From: [Zimmermannella] alba NBRC 15616
GTDB lineage: Bacteria > Actinomycetota > Actinomycetes > Actinomycetales > Microbacteriaceae
Direction of reading: 5' to 3'
Assembly (NCBI RefSeq): GCF_001570905.1
Contig: NZ_BCSO01000001.1
Location: 62,001 to 126,000 of the forward strand
Length of the DNA stretch: 64,000 bases
Within the stretch, counting starts at the first letter, position 1. Each line of letters starts with the position of its first letter. The notes below the pieces were generated by a model. It was given only the letters and a program-made list of their open reading frames with translations. It was not told the DNA's origin and did not search any database. Positions 9,164 through 16,807 of the stretch are shown piece after piece. A program made the translations under genes and the position numbers.

Positions 9164-9859
9164 TCAGCGCGGCCTGCGCCCGCGTGCGCGGGATGACGCG
9201 CCGCCACGGCGCTTCGCCTGGCCTTTGCTTGTCGGCGTAGGGGTGGAGCGGTCGCGGCGGTCAGGGTTCTTCGTCGCTTTCCTCGCCGCACCCGCATCCG
9301 GCCCCTGCGCTGCGCGCCCGCGTGAGCTGTTCGCCCCGCGTCCACGCACCACGCCGATGAACTCCTCAATGAGCGGGTTCTCGTCATCCACGCGCCAGAC
9401 GAGCGCAACCTGCGAGGTCTCGGCGTCAACAATCGGCCGGTAGCGAAGGTCGCGTCGACTCGCGCCGCGCGCAATCGACATGGGGACGACGAGGACCGCC
9501 CCGCCGAGCACGCGGTCGAGCGCGATTCCCGAGGGGTCGTTGAGCACCGTCTCACCTTCCAGATCGGCGAGCGTCAGTTCATCGGCAGCCGTGAGCACGT
9601 GATCCTTCGCGACCCACGCGACGATCGTCTCCTCGTAGAGCGGGATCGCGTGGAGGCCCTCGCGCTCGATGGGGAGCCGCACGAAGCATATGTCGAGGCT
9701 GCCGTCGCGCAGACCATCCAGCTGCTCACTGTCCGGAACCTCCGACACGAGCAGGGGTTCCGTGTAGCGTTCCGCCCAAATCCGGCGCCATTTCGCGAGC
9801 GTCACACCGCGCACGTGTCCAATGCGCAGCCCAGCTTCGGTCGTTGTGTTTTCGCTCAC
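9164..9859 (-). CDS. LysR substrate-binding domain protein lacking a DNA-binding domain
   Basis: A 231-aa product that begins directly in a LysR-type effector-binding fold (LRIGHVRGVTLAKW, then DGSLDICFVRLP and LHAIPLYEETIVAWVAKDH). There is no N-terminal winged helix. The last 60 residues are Arg/Lys/Ser/Pro-rich and look disordered and strongly basic, possibly nucleic-acid binding. It is divergent from the DUF5997 gene with 63 bases between starts. On the minus strand TAGCCT (complement of 9866-9871) lies six bases before the GTG, a leaderless start. This paired arrangement is, from memory, common in actinobacteria. Confidence 0.85.
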   Translation of the reverse strand: MSENTTTEAGLRIGHVRGVTLAKWRRIWAERYTEPLLVSEVPDSEQLDGLRDGSLDICFVRLPIEREGLHAIPLYEETIVAWVAKDHVLTAADELTLADLEGETVLNDPSGIALDRVLGGAVLVVPMSIARGASRRDLRYRPIVDAETSQVALVWRVDDENPLIEEFIGVVRGRGANSSRGRAAQGPDAGAARKATKNPDRRDRSTPTPTSKGQAKRRGGASSRARGRRPR

Positions 9860-9865
9860 AGAGGC

Positions 9866-9915
9866 AGGCTAACTGGCTGGGTCCAGCCGCGCCGTGCGCC
9901 GAGCTGGGATACGCT
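9866..9915. promoter_or_regulatory. Divergent leaderless promoters
   Basis: A minus-strand -10 box TAGCCT (9866-9871) lies 6 bases before the GTG at 9859, and a plus-strand -10 box TACGCT (9910-9915) lies 7 bases before the GTG at 9923. The two transcripts would start about 60 bases apart back to back, so co-regulation is plausible. Confidence 0.6.
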
Positions 9916-9922
9916 CACACCC

Positions 9923-10300
9923 GTGAGTCAAGACATGAAGCCGTCCACCGCAGCCCAGAAGCTCGGGATCCTGCTCTCTGCTGCGCCGGAGTCGTTCCAG
10001 CAGTCAACGATTTCCCGCGACGAGCTCGACGCGCTCCGCGCCGACCCGCCAGCCTGGCTCACGGAACTCCGCAAGAAGGGCCCGTTCCCGCGCGACGTCA
10101 TCGCCCAGAAGCTCGGCGTCTCGAAGTCGGGCCTCGTCCGCGGTGGCATTACTGAGCCGCTCGACTCGGACGAAATTGGCGTACTCATCGCCAACCCGCC
10201 GGAGTGGCTCATCCACGAGCGCGCCGTGCACCGTGAGGTCGTCGCGGAGGCTGCCCGTCAGACGGAAGCACGCAAGGCGCGGTCAGCTGGCGAAGACTAG
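9923..10300 (+). CDS. DUF5997 family protein
   Basis: A 125-aa protein matching the actinobacterial DUF5997 family: the core KPSTAAQKLGILLSAAP, then DPPAWLTELRKKGPFPRDVI and ANPPEWLIHERAV. The segment VIAQKLGVSKSGLVRGG resembles a helix-turn-helix. Function is unknown. Either GTG 9923, placed 7 bases after TACGCT and preferred as leaderless, or ATG 9935 could initiate. It is divergent from the LysR effector-domain gene; the pairing suggests a shared role. Confidence 0.8.
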   Translation: MSQDMKPSTAAQKLGILLSAAPESFQQSTISRDELDALRADPPAWLTELRKKGPFPRDVIAQKLGVSKSGLVRGGITEPLDSDEIGVLIANPPEWLIHERAVHREVVAEAARQTEARKARSAGED

Positions 10301-10329
10301 GAGGGGCACTGCATGGCGCGGTCGCGTTC

Positions 10330-10450
10330 TTACTTTTTCTTGCGGAGCTGACGGCCGAGGGCGTTGTAAAGGGGAAGCCGGCAGGAGACCCCACGCAATC
10401 ATGGCTTCGTGCATGGGCTGCTTGTGATGACGTTTCGCACGGCTCGGCAC
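10330..10450 (-). pseudogene. Possible frameshifted small basic protein gene
   Basis: On the minus strand a frame from GTG 10450 reads PSRAKRHHKQPMHEAMIAW and then, after a one-base shift near 10375, continues as LYNALGRQLRKKK with a stop at 10330-10332. The two halves read as one short Lys/Arg-rich protein of about 40 residues, but neither has a ribosome site and I do not recognise the family firmly. It is reported as a possible broken gene in a zone of gene fragments. Confidence 0.3.
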
Positions 10451-10468
10451 TGACGAGAGACGGCAGGG

Positions 10469-11185
10469 TTAGCCAGTGGTCACCATCGACCACTGCCCGT
10501 AGGAAAACGAACCCCGGCGCTCGATCTCATACAGGTCAACGTCAGTGGCATACTCGCGAACGGCATCCACGAACACCTTGATCGCCTCCCCGAGGCTGTC
10601 CATCGAAGAATCGCCAGCGAAGCGCTCCTTGTCGTGAACGCTCACGCGGACTGCCTCTGCAGAGACCGTGATGGACGCTTGAACCGGTGCCTGCCATGAG
10701 ACTGTCGCGTGCTGCTGCCATGCGGCAGGAAAATACGGCAGGACCGACATGAGCGAGCCGAGTGATTCCTTCAACACGTTCGCGAGATCGTCAACGTCCT
10801 CGGCGAGGAAACCTCCGTGACAGAAGGTGCCGTGCGGGACGGCGGCATCGGGAGACCAGAAGAACCAGAGGTAGCTTTCATGGGCGAATGCGCTCCCGCC
10901 GCGGCTATCGCGATCAACCTCCTCGTCGAACGCCTCAAGATCCTCATTATCAAGGACATGCGCAAAGACGGTGCAGCTGTCCGCATGAGGATTTGGTGAG
11001 AGCTCGAAGGCACCATCAGCGAGGAGCCATCGCATCGAGAGTGTTGGTCCATAGGTGAAGTCAGGCTCGCCGAGGCGTTCGATCCAGCTGTTGAGGGTTG
11101 CCAACCATCCCTCGCGTGTCGTGCGGCTAACGCGGACAGAGAGTTCAGCTTGAAGGTCTGCGATGGAGTGCTTGCATGTCGCCAT
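10469..11185 (-). CDS. Hypothetical protein, 238 aa
   Basis: A soluble, mildly acidic protein of unknown function. It has no signal peptide, membrane segment or motif that I recognise. It is Trp- and Phe-rich (for example ESYLWFFWSPDAAVPHG), with an alternating strand-like pattern in the C-terminal half (VSWQAPVQASITVSAEAVRV). Codon use is somewhat less GC-biased than in neighbouring housekeeping genes. It lies between a broken small gene and an ABC fragment, so it may belong to accessory DNA. Start at ATG 11185 is uncertain because no clear ribosome site is seen. Confidence 0.55.
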   Translation of the reverse strand: MATCKHSIADLQAELSVRVSRTTREGWLATLNSWIERLGEPDFTYGPTLSMRWLLADGAFELSPNPHADSCTVFAHVLDNEDLEAFDEEVDRDSRGGSAFAHESYLWFFWSPDAAVPHGTFCHGGFLAEDVDDLANVLKESLGSLMSVLPYFPAAWQQHATVSWQAPVQASITVSAEAVRVSVHDKERFAGDSSMDSLGEAIKVFVDAVREYATDVDLYEIERRGSFSYGQWSMVTTG

Positions 11186-11221
11186 GCCGCTAGCGTGGGT
11201 TAGCCCCGGGCGACGCGCAAG

Positions 11222-11413
11222 CTACTTCGTGATGATCCTCCGGGCGCCGTGTCTCAGCAAGCAAGAGGAGCGGATGAGGAGCGTTGATTTTCCTGCCCCG
11301 TTTGCGCCAACGATGCAGGCCCGCTCACCGTCGCTGACACGAAAAGACACACCACAGAGCAGAGGTGCACCAGTGTAGGAGAAAGACAGGTCGTTGACGT
11401 CGAGAAAAGGCAC
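11222..11413 (-). pseudogene. N-terminal fragment of an ABC-F type ATPase
   Basis: The 63-residue frame starts as a normal ABC domain (LDVNDLSFSYTGAPLLCGVSF) and contains a complete Walker A, GANGAGKSTLL. It then runs into unrelated sequence and stops. Signature, Walker B and the second ABC domain are absent nearby. This is a truncated remnant, probably left by a deletion or insertion. Confidence 0.7.
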
Positions 11414-11628
11414 TCTGATCTCCGGCGTCTTCGAAAAGAGTTGCGTCTCGGCAGCGCCGAGTGGCGATCAGACGCCCATTGGCCGCACCTGCTCCTTATG
11501 GGCGGGGAAAGCGGTTGTGCTCGACCAGGGTAACGAAGTAGAGGCCAGGGGTGGGAAATCAAGGCCTCTTGCGGAACGGTCGCTGCCGTTACAAGTCTCT
11601 TTTGCGTCATTCGCGCGTTGACAGGAGC

Positions 11629-11916
11629 GTGGTCCCATACGATGTGCTGGTCGAAGAATGGCCGCTGGACGAGTACGAGGACCAGTACGACGAATTCCTA
11701 GATGAGTGCTGCCCGGTCGATCACCTCTTTGGTTACACCGACTCTACGAGTCTGGCCTACGATCCCACACCGGAAGGCACCATTCCATTTCTGACGTTGA
11801 CCAGCCGCGACGAACTTGAGTGGTGCTGGAATGACGAAGACTATCTCCAAATGTTCATTTCACGGGAGGCTCTCGCCTCGGGAGACTTCAGCAACATTTC
11901 AAGTGACGCCGGGTAG
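11629..11916 (+). pseudogene. C-terminal fragment of a DUF1963 (YwqG-like) protein
   Basis: The frame encodes an acidic segment with HLFGYTDSTS, a TLTSRDELEWCWNDEDYLQMF strand pair and the ending LASGDFSNI. These resemble the C-terminal third of DUF1963/YwqG proteins, where a His-LeuGly-Tyr motif and a Trp-(Asn/Gly)-Asp segment are typical. The N-terminal two thirds are missing. GTG 11629 after AGGAG is a possible start, although the frame opens at 11551, so translation as a short protein cannot be excluded. Confidence 0.5.
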
Positions 11917-12083
11917 TGCACCTGGCCGATTTGAAATCCATGGCTCGCAGTGAGGTAAGCCCGCATTTCGATGAAGTGCTGCTCTCCGGCTGGGAGGTGT
12001 TCTTGTGCTCGGGCAGCGACGGCGGAGGCGACTAAATTTCTGACGCTCGGCATCCCATCACCTCACCTCGATACGATGCCGCC

Positions 12084-13046
12084 ATGTCGCTGACCCGTCG
12101 AAGTGCGCTCCTCTCGCTGCTCGCCACCGGTGTCCTGGCGCTCGTCGGATGCGCCTCCGGAAACACGCAGCAGAGCAGCGACGGCTCGCCAGCCGAGGGC
12201 AATAGCGGTGCGAATGCGACGCCCACGCCAACGGGCCCCGCCGATCCGCTGCCCACCGGCATCGTGAACGCGATCATCATCGGAACCGATTCGCGCAACA
12301 AGGACTTCAGCGGCAATACCGACGCGATCATGGTCGCCCAGATCTCCGCGGATCGGAAGACCATGACGCTCGTGTCGATTGCGCGCGACACCTATCTCAA
12401 TGGCAACAAGGCGAATGCCGCCTACCCGGCTGGCGGCATCGACCTCCTCAAGAAGACCGTCTCCGACGCGCTCGGTGGCATCGACATCCACCTCACCGCG
12501 CACACGAACTTCACCGGCTTCGTCAGCATTACCCGCTGGATGGAAGGCATCACGGTCTTCAACAAGCACAAGAACACGACCGTCGTGCAGTCGACCGGCC
12601 GCGAAGTCGTGTTCGAGGAAGGTGAGATTCTCCTCGAGAACACGGATGCCCTCATTTACGCGCGCGAACGAAAGGCGCTCCCGAACGGCGACCTCGACCG
12701 CGCGGAGCGTCACCGCGCCCTCATCACCGGCTTGCTGAAGGGCCTCCAGAAGTGGAACGAGAAGTCACCGACGACGTTCTCGAAGCTTGCGAAGAATCTC
12801 GCCGACCAGTGCCAAATCTCCGGTCTAGACAAGGCGCAGGTCCCCGACCTCGTGACCCCGCTCATGCAGATCGACACCGAGAACATCAACTCGCTCATGC
12901 TGCCGCTCTCCGGCTTCGGCAACGTCGGCGGACAGTCGGTGAACATGGTTGACGAAGCAAGGGCCGCAGAGCTCGGCGAAGCGCTCAAGCAGGGCGACGT
13001 CTCCAGCTACATCGAGAAGTACGGCACCGAGTACGCGGTCGGGTAG
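12084..13046 (+). CDS. LytR-CpsA-Psr (LCP) family lipoprotein
   Basis: A 320-aa LCP phosphotransferase, the family that attaches anionic glycopolymers to peptidoglycan. Conserved blocks are visible: IIIGTDSR, DAIMVAQI, VSIARDTYL and ARERKALPNGDLDRAERHR, which carry the Arg and Asp residues binding the polyprenyl pyrophosphate. Instead of the usual transmembrane anchor it has an N-terminal twin-arginine-like segment (LTRRSALLSLL) and a lipobox ending LVGC (Cys23). It is therefore probably lipid-anchored. A Ser/Pro/Gly/Thr-rich linker follows. TACGAT at 12072-12077, six bases before the ATG, indicates leaderless transcription. Confidence 0.92.
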   Translation: MSLTRRSALLSLLATGVLALVGCASGNTQQSSDGSPAEGNSGANATPTPTGPADPLPTGIVNAIIIGTDSRNKDFSGNTDAIMVAQISADRKTMTLVSIARDTYLNGNKANAAYPAGGIDLLKKTVSDALGGIDIHLTAHTNFTGFVSITRWMEGITVFNKHKNTTVVQSTGREVVFEEGEILLENTDALIYARERKALPNGDLDRAERHRALITGLLKGLQKWNEKSPTTFSKLAKNLADQCQISGLDKAQVPDLVTPLMQIDTENINSLMLPLSGFGNVGGQSVNMVDEARAAELGEALKQGDVSSYIEKYGTEYAVG

Positions 13047-13065
13047 CGGCGGGGCATGGGGCCAC

Positions 13066-13863
13066 TCAGTTGTGCCGCTCGACGGGTTCCTTGAGCGTGA
13101 ACATGAGCCATGCCGCAACGCTCGCAGCAGCAAGCATGACGCCAGCAACAATGAGTGCCCCGACGGGCGAGAACTCGAGCGCGACCATCGCGATTTGCAT
13201 CCCGGCAATGGCCAGTGTCATCCATCCCGAGAATGCGAGCACGCACATGCCGGCCACGCGATACGTTCCGCGCCACACGAAGGCACTCACGAGCGCCGTG
13301 GGAATAATGACGCTGAGGTCGAGATATTTGACGAGCCAAAACAGGGTCGGGTCAGCCTGATATTCGGGATTGCTGTCCCAATTGCTCTGCGCAAGTGTGC
13401 TGATCCACATGAATGCAAACATTGTGCCAAGCACGAACAACATGACGCGATGACGGCGGGATACGGCGAGCGGTTGGTGCTTCACGAGTTCGCTCACACA
13501 TTCCACGACCGTGAAGAGTGCTGAAGCGGTGACGACAACAATCAGCGGAAAGAAGAGCTCGCCATTGCCGTCATAGCGCGAATAGTCCTGCCCAAAGACG
13601 ACCGTCACCATCGTGTAGATGATGTAGGTGCCCGCACCCACGCCAAGCAGTGACCCACGCTGCGAGCTCGAGAAGGCGATCCAAGCGAGCGTGAGGCCAG
13701 CAAACAGCGTGATCGGTTCGCAACCGATGTACTGGGCGAGCGCGCCCGGGCTTACTCGGTAGTGGATGAGGTTCGCTGCGGCCGGCCCGAGGGCAACGAT
13801 CGTGCACACGGCGATGGCGTTGATGAGTGCCGGGATCTTGCGGGCGAGAGGCGTGCGAGTCAT
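13066..13863 (-). CDS. Multi-pass membrane protein in an operon with a TetR regulator
   Basis: A 265-aa integral membrane protein with about eight hydrophobic segments spread over the whole length. I recognise no transporter signature. It starts 2 bases after the TetR stop codon, so the two are co-transcribed, and the regulator probably controls it. The closing residues are charged and cytoplasmic (LKEPVERHN). Function unknown. Confidence 0.75.
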   Translation of the reverse strand: MTRTPLARKIPALINAIAVCTIVALGPAAANLIHYRVSPGALAQYIGCEPITLFAGLTLAWIAFSSSQRGSLLGVGAGTYIIYTMVTVVFGQDYSRYDGNGELFFPLIVVVTASALFTVVECVSELVKHQPLAVSRRHRVMLFVLGTMFAFMWISTLAQSNWDSNPEYQADPTLFWLVKYLDLSVIIPTALVSAFVWRGTYRVAGMCVLAFSGWMTLAIAGMQIAMVALEFSPVGALIVAGVMLAAASVAAWLMFTLKEPVERHN

Positions 13864-13865
13864 GG

Positions 13866-14465
13866 TCAGCCCTGGGTGACGAGAATGGCGTCGCAGAACA
13901 TGTTGACGAGGGTGGCGACGTCGTCGGTGGGGGTGGCGGAGGGAAGCCCGAGCGCGAGCCGGGTGAGGAGCAGGTTGCTGCTGAGCGCGCTGAAGGACTC
14001 GGCGAGGAGCTGCGCCGCGATGTCGTGCCGGACACGGCCCTGCTCTTGCCAGGCGGCAAAGACGGATGCCATCTGCTCGAGCTGTGCGGCGGGGCCAGCC
14101 GCCGAGCCCAGTGCCTCGGCGATTTCGGGGGTGGTCGCTGCATCCATTGCGAGTCGGAGCGCGAATGGGCCGAGCTCGGGGAGGCGTTCAGCTTCGGCGG
14201 CCGCCGCGCGCTGGAGCGCCGCACGGATGTCGGCAGCATCCGCGTCGAGGCCGGCCGGTGCGGTGGATTCGCGCATCCCGGAGCCGATGGCTTCGAGGAT
14301 GCCCTGCTTGCTGCCGAAGTGTCGGAAGAGGGTCACCTCATTTACGGACGCTTGCTCGGCGATGGCCTTGGTCGTCGTTGCCGAGTAGCCGCGCTGGCCG
14401 AAGAGGGCGACGGCAGCGCCTAGGATTCGCTCCCGCGGCGAACCATCCGGTGTGTGCAAGTACAT
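13866..14465 (-). CDS. TetR family transcriptional regulator
   Basis: A 199-aa repressor. The N-terminal helix-turn-helix is clear (RERILGAAVALFGQRGYSAT, then AIAEQASVNEVTLFRHFGSK). The Ala/Leu-rich ligand-binding part follows. It leads an operon with the downstream membrane gene. The ATG at 14465 lies inside the palindrome 14455-14472, and TAGAAT (complement of 14472-14477) is six bases upstream, so the transcript is leaderless and an operator overlaps both promoter and start codon. Confidence 0.92.
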   Translation of the reverse strand: MYLHTPDGSPRERILGAAVALFGQRGYSATTTKAIAEQASVNEVTLFRHFGSKQGILEAIGSGMRESTAPAGLDADAADIRAALQRAAAAEAERLPELGPFALRLAMDAATTPEIAEALGSAAGPAAQLEQMASVFAAWQEQGRVRHDIAAQLLAESFSALSSNLLLTRLALGLPSATPTDDVATLVNMFCDAILVTQG

Positions 14466-14472
14466 ACTTGCA
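14455..14472. promoter_or_regulatory. TetR operator overlapping promoter and start codon
   Basis: TGCAAGTA (14455-14462) and TACTTGCA (14465-14472) form a perfect 8-bp inverted repeat with a 2-base spacer, a typical TetR-type dyad. It covers the TetR start codon and touches the -10 box, consistent with autorepression. Confidence 0.7.
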
Positions 14473-14513
14473 TTCTAGATTGCGTGAGGTGCTGAGGGAA
14501 GGGGAAGCAAGCC

Positions 14514-14715
14514 ATGGGCATCATCATGAGGCGGCACATCCTCAAGCTCGAACCGCTCGCGAGCATGAGCCGTGACGACCTCGTCGCGACCGTCGGCCCA
14601 ACGATCCAGCGCGACCTCACCGGCGAACTGCCGCTCACTTTCGACACGCAGGCTGAGCAACACGCCCTCGCTCGGCTGACATGTTCGGCAGCTACCCTGC
14701 GCAGCGGAGGCCCAC
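14514..14715 (+). pseudogene. Possible truncated gene divergent from the TetR gene
   Basis: An ATG at 14514 follows a good AAGGGGAAG ribosome site and opens a frame reading MRRHILKLEPLASMSRDDL, then DLTGELPL. After about 45 residues the frame runs into low-quality sequence and then overlaps the patatin gene in another frame. Divergent genes next to TetR regulators are often their targets. This may be the stump of such a target, but I cannot name the family. Confidence 0.35.
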
Positions 14716-15666
14716 ATGAAGATCGCACTTGTGCTCGGCTCCGGTGGCGCTCGCGGCTATGCGCACATCGGCGTCATTGAAGAGCTGCACGCGCGCGGCC
14801 ACGAGGTCGTGGCGGTGAGTGGAAGCTCAATGGGCGCCCTCGTCGCTGGCCTCCTCGCTGCTGGCGCCCTCGACGATTACACCCGCTTTGCGAAAGAGCT
14901 CTCGCGCAAGGAAGTCTTGCGGTATGCGGACGTCACGCTGAGCTCGAGTGGTTTCCTTCGCGCAGGCAAGCTCATGTCGGTTCTCGAAGAAATGGTCGGC
15001 GACGTCCGCATCGAAGACCTGCCGATCCCGTACACCGCCGTCGCGACCGATATCGAGCGACGCCGCGAAGTATGGCTTCGCGAGGGGCTGCTTGTTCCCG
15101 CAATGCGCGCCTCCTTCTCCATCCCGACCGTCTTCACACCGGTGCGCATCGACGGTCGCCTGCTCGTCGACGGCGGCGTCCTGAACCCGCTCCCGATGGA
15201 GCCAGCACTGCAAGAGGACGCGGAACTCAGCATCGGTGTTTCGCTCTTCGGCCGACGCTTGGGACTCGACCCGAGCTCGCCCGACCACGGAGCAAGCGCC
15301 GACAAGGATGACGCTGGATGGCGCTGGCCGAACCTCACCCAAAGCGTCCGGAACCTCCTGCCGCCGCTGCCGCTCACCAACCGCGCGAACCCCGGTCACA
15401 GTGGCGACCCCGACACGAACACGACGCTGCTCCAGAACGCGCTTCGCCGCCAAGACACGAACATGTCGGCCTTCACGATGATGTCGACGACGCTCGACAT
15501 CATGCAGGGACAAATCGAGCAGGGCCGCACGGCCATGAACCGGCCCGATGTCGCGGTGAGTATCCCGACCGAGACCTGCGAAGTGTTCGATTTCCACGAG
15601 GCAGAACGCGTCATTGAAGTTGGCCGTTCGATCGCGCGCGACACCTTCGACCGCGTCGGACTGTGA
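14716..15666 (+). CDS. Patatin-like phospholipase (RssA/NTE type)
   Basis: A 316-aa serine lipase of the patatin family. The oxyanion loop GSGGARG lies near residues 8-14, the nucleophile elbow GSSMG near residues 35-39, and the catalytic DGG triplet (LLVDGGVLNPLP) near residue 152, in the order expected for the Ser-Asp dyad. Hydrolysis of phospholipid or lysophospholipid acyl esters is expected. The start is supported by GGAGG 8-12 bases upstream. It is followed by a leaderless pcp gene, so the two are separate units. Confidence 0.93.
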   Translation: MKIALVLGSGGARGYAHIGVIEELHARGHEVVAVSGSSMGALVAGLLAAGALDDYTRFAKELSRKEVLRYADVTLSSSGFLRAGKLMSVLEEMVGDVRIEDLPIPYTAVATDIERRREVWLREGLLVPAMRASFSIPTVFTPVRIDGRLLVDGGVLNPLPMEPALQEDAELSIGVSLFGRRLGLDPSSPDHGASADKDDAGWRWPNLTQSVRNLLPPLPLTNRANPGHSGDPDTNTTLLQNALRRQDTNMSAFTMMSTTLDIMQGQIEQGRTAMNRPDVAVSIPTETCEVFDFHEAERVIEVGRSIARDTFDRVGL

Positions 15667-15686
15667 CCGCTTCGTAGACTGACGCC

Positions 15687-16331
15687 ATGCGCATTCTGGT
15701 GACCGGTTTTGACCCCTTCGACGGCGAATCGTGCAACCCGAGTTGGGATGCGGTAAGCCAGCTGTCGGAGCAGATCGCAGGCGCTGAGATCGTCACGAAG
15801 TGCGTGCCGACCGAATTTCGGCGTGCGACCGCTGAGGTTTCGGAGGCTATTGACGAGCTTGCGCCGGATGCCGTCGTGCTCGTCGGGCAGGCCGGCGGAC
15901 GGGCGGATGTCACGCCAGAACGCGTCGCGATCAATCTGGAGGATGCCCGCATCCCCGACAACGCCGGTGCGCAGCCGATCGATGTGCCCGTGGCAGACGA
16001 CGGCCCTGCCGCCTACTTTTCAACCCTGCCGGTGAAGGCAATGGTGGCCGCGATTCGGGATGCAGGGCTCCCAGCGTCCCTCTCGAACAGCGCCGGCACC
16101 TTCGTCTGCAACGACCTCATGTACGGGGTGCTGCACCACCTTGCCGTGACCGGGCGAACTGCGGTTCGGGCAGGTTTCGTCCATGTGCCGTTCGTGCCAG
16201 AGCAGGCGGCTCGGCACGAGGGCGCGGCGTCATGGCCGCTAGATAACATCGTGCGGGCCCTCACTGCAGCCATTGAGGCGGTTGTCGCGGTCGGGGACGA
16301 CCCCAAGATCGCGCTCGGTGCTACCCACTAG
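15687..16331 (+). CDS. pcp: Pyroglutamyl-peptidase I
   Basis: A 214-aa cysteine peptidase of family C15 that removes N-terminal pyroglutamate from peptides in the cytoplasm. The catalytic triad is complete: Glu78 in GGRADVTPERVAIN, Cys141 in NSAGTFVCN and His166 in FVHVPF. Length matches the family. TAGACT at 15675-15680 is six bases before the ATG (leaderless). It fits with the other peptide-use genes in the window. Confidence 0.96.
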   Translation: MRILVTGFDPFDGESCNPSWDAVSQLSEQIAGAEIVTKCVPTEFRRATAEVSEAIDELAPDAVVLVGQAGGRADVTPERVAINLEDARIPDNAGAQPIDVPVADDGPAAYFSTLPVKAMVAAIRDAGLPASLSNSAGTFVCNDLMYGVLHHLAVTGRTAVRAGFVHVPFVPEQAARHEGAASWPLDNIVRALTAAIEAVVAVGDDPKIALGATH

Positions 16332-16429
16332 CCCGAGGTGGTTGTGATCTCGCTACGCGCTTCGCGCTACTCGATCAGCTGAGGTTCGGTTCTCGAGCGG
16401 CTCACGGGTCGGCGGGGTACGGTGCTCGC

Positions 16430-16807
16430 ATGACGCGCAACTCCTCCGTGAAGCCCTATGAGCCGGACTACGACTGGTTCTGGGGGCGGAAACCCGGCAA
16501 CGACGGCACGCAGGCGACCCTGCGCATGACGGTCAGTGGCGAACCCGCCGTCATTCGGGAAGCCGTCGCTGCCTGGATCTCGACACTCAGCACCGACAGC
16601 AATGGTGTCCGTGGCGAAGCGGGCTGGCGCGTGGATGAAGTCTCCCGGGAAGCTGAAGCGATTCAGCTCGACATCACGTCCGGGGGAGAGGACGTCGCCG
16701 ACGGCGTCATCGCGGGCGCAGAAAGCGCTGTCGCTTCGCTCAAACACGTGGATGGCATCGCCGTGACGTGGGAGCAGCTGCCCCGTGAAGACCGCTACCT
16801 GAGCTAG
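16430..16807 (+). CDS. Hypothetical protein, 125 aa
   Basis: A small soluble protein with no recognised domain. The N-terminus is aromatic-rich (YEPDYDWFWGRKPG), followed by an alternating alpha/beta pattern. TACGGT at 16418-16423 lies six bases before the ATG, a leaderless promoter, which supports it being a real gene. Its stop codon overlaps the stop of the convergent lyase gene. Confidence 0.6.
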   Translation: MTRNSSVKPYEPDYDWFWGRKPGNDGTQATLRMTVSGEPAVIREAVAAWISTLSTDSNGVRGEAGWRVDEVSREAEAIQLDITSGGEDVADGVIAGAESAVASLKHVDGIAVTWEQLPREDRYLS

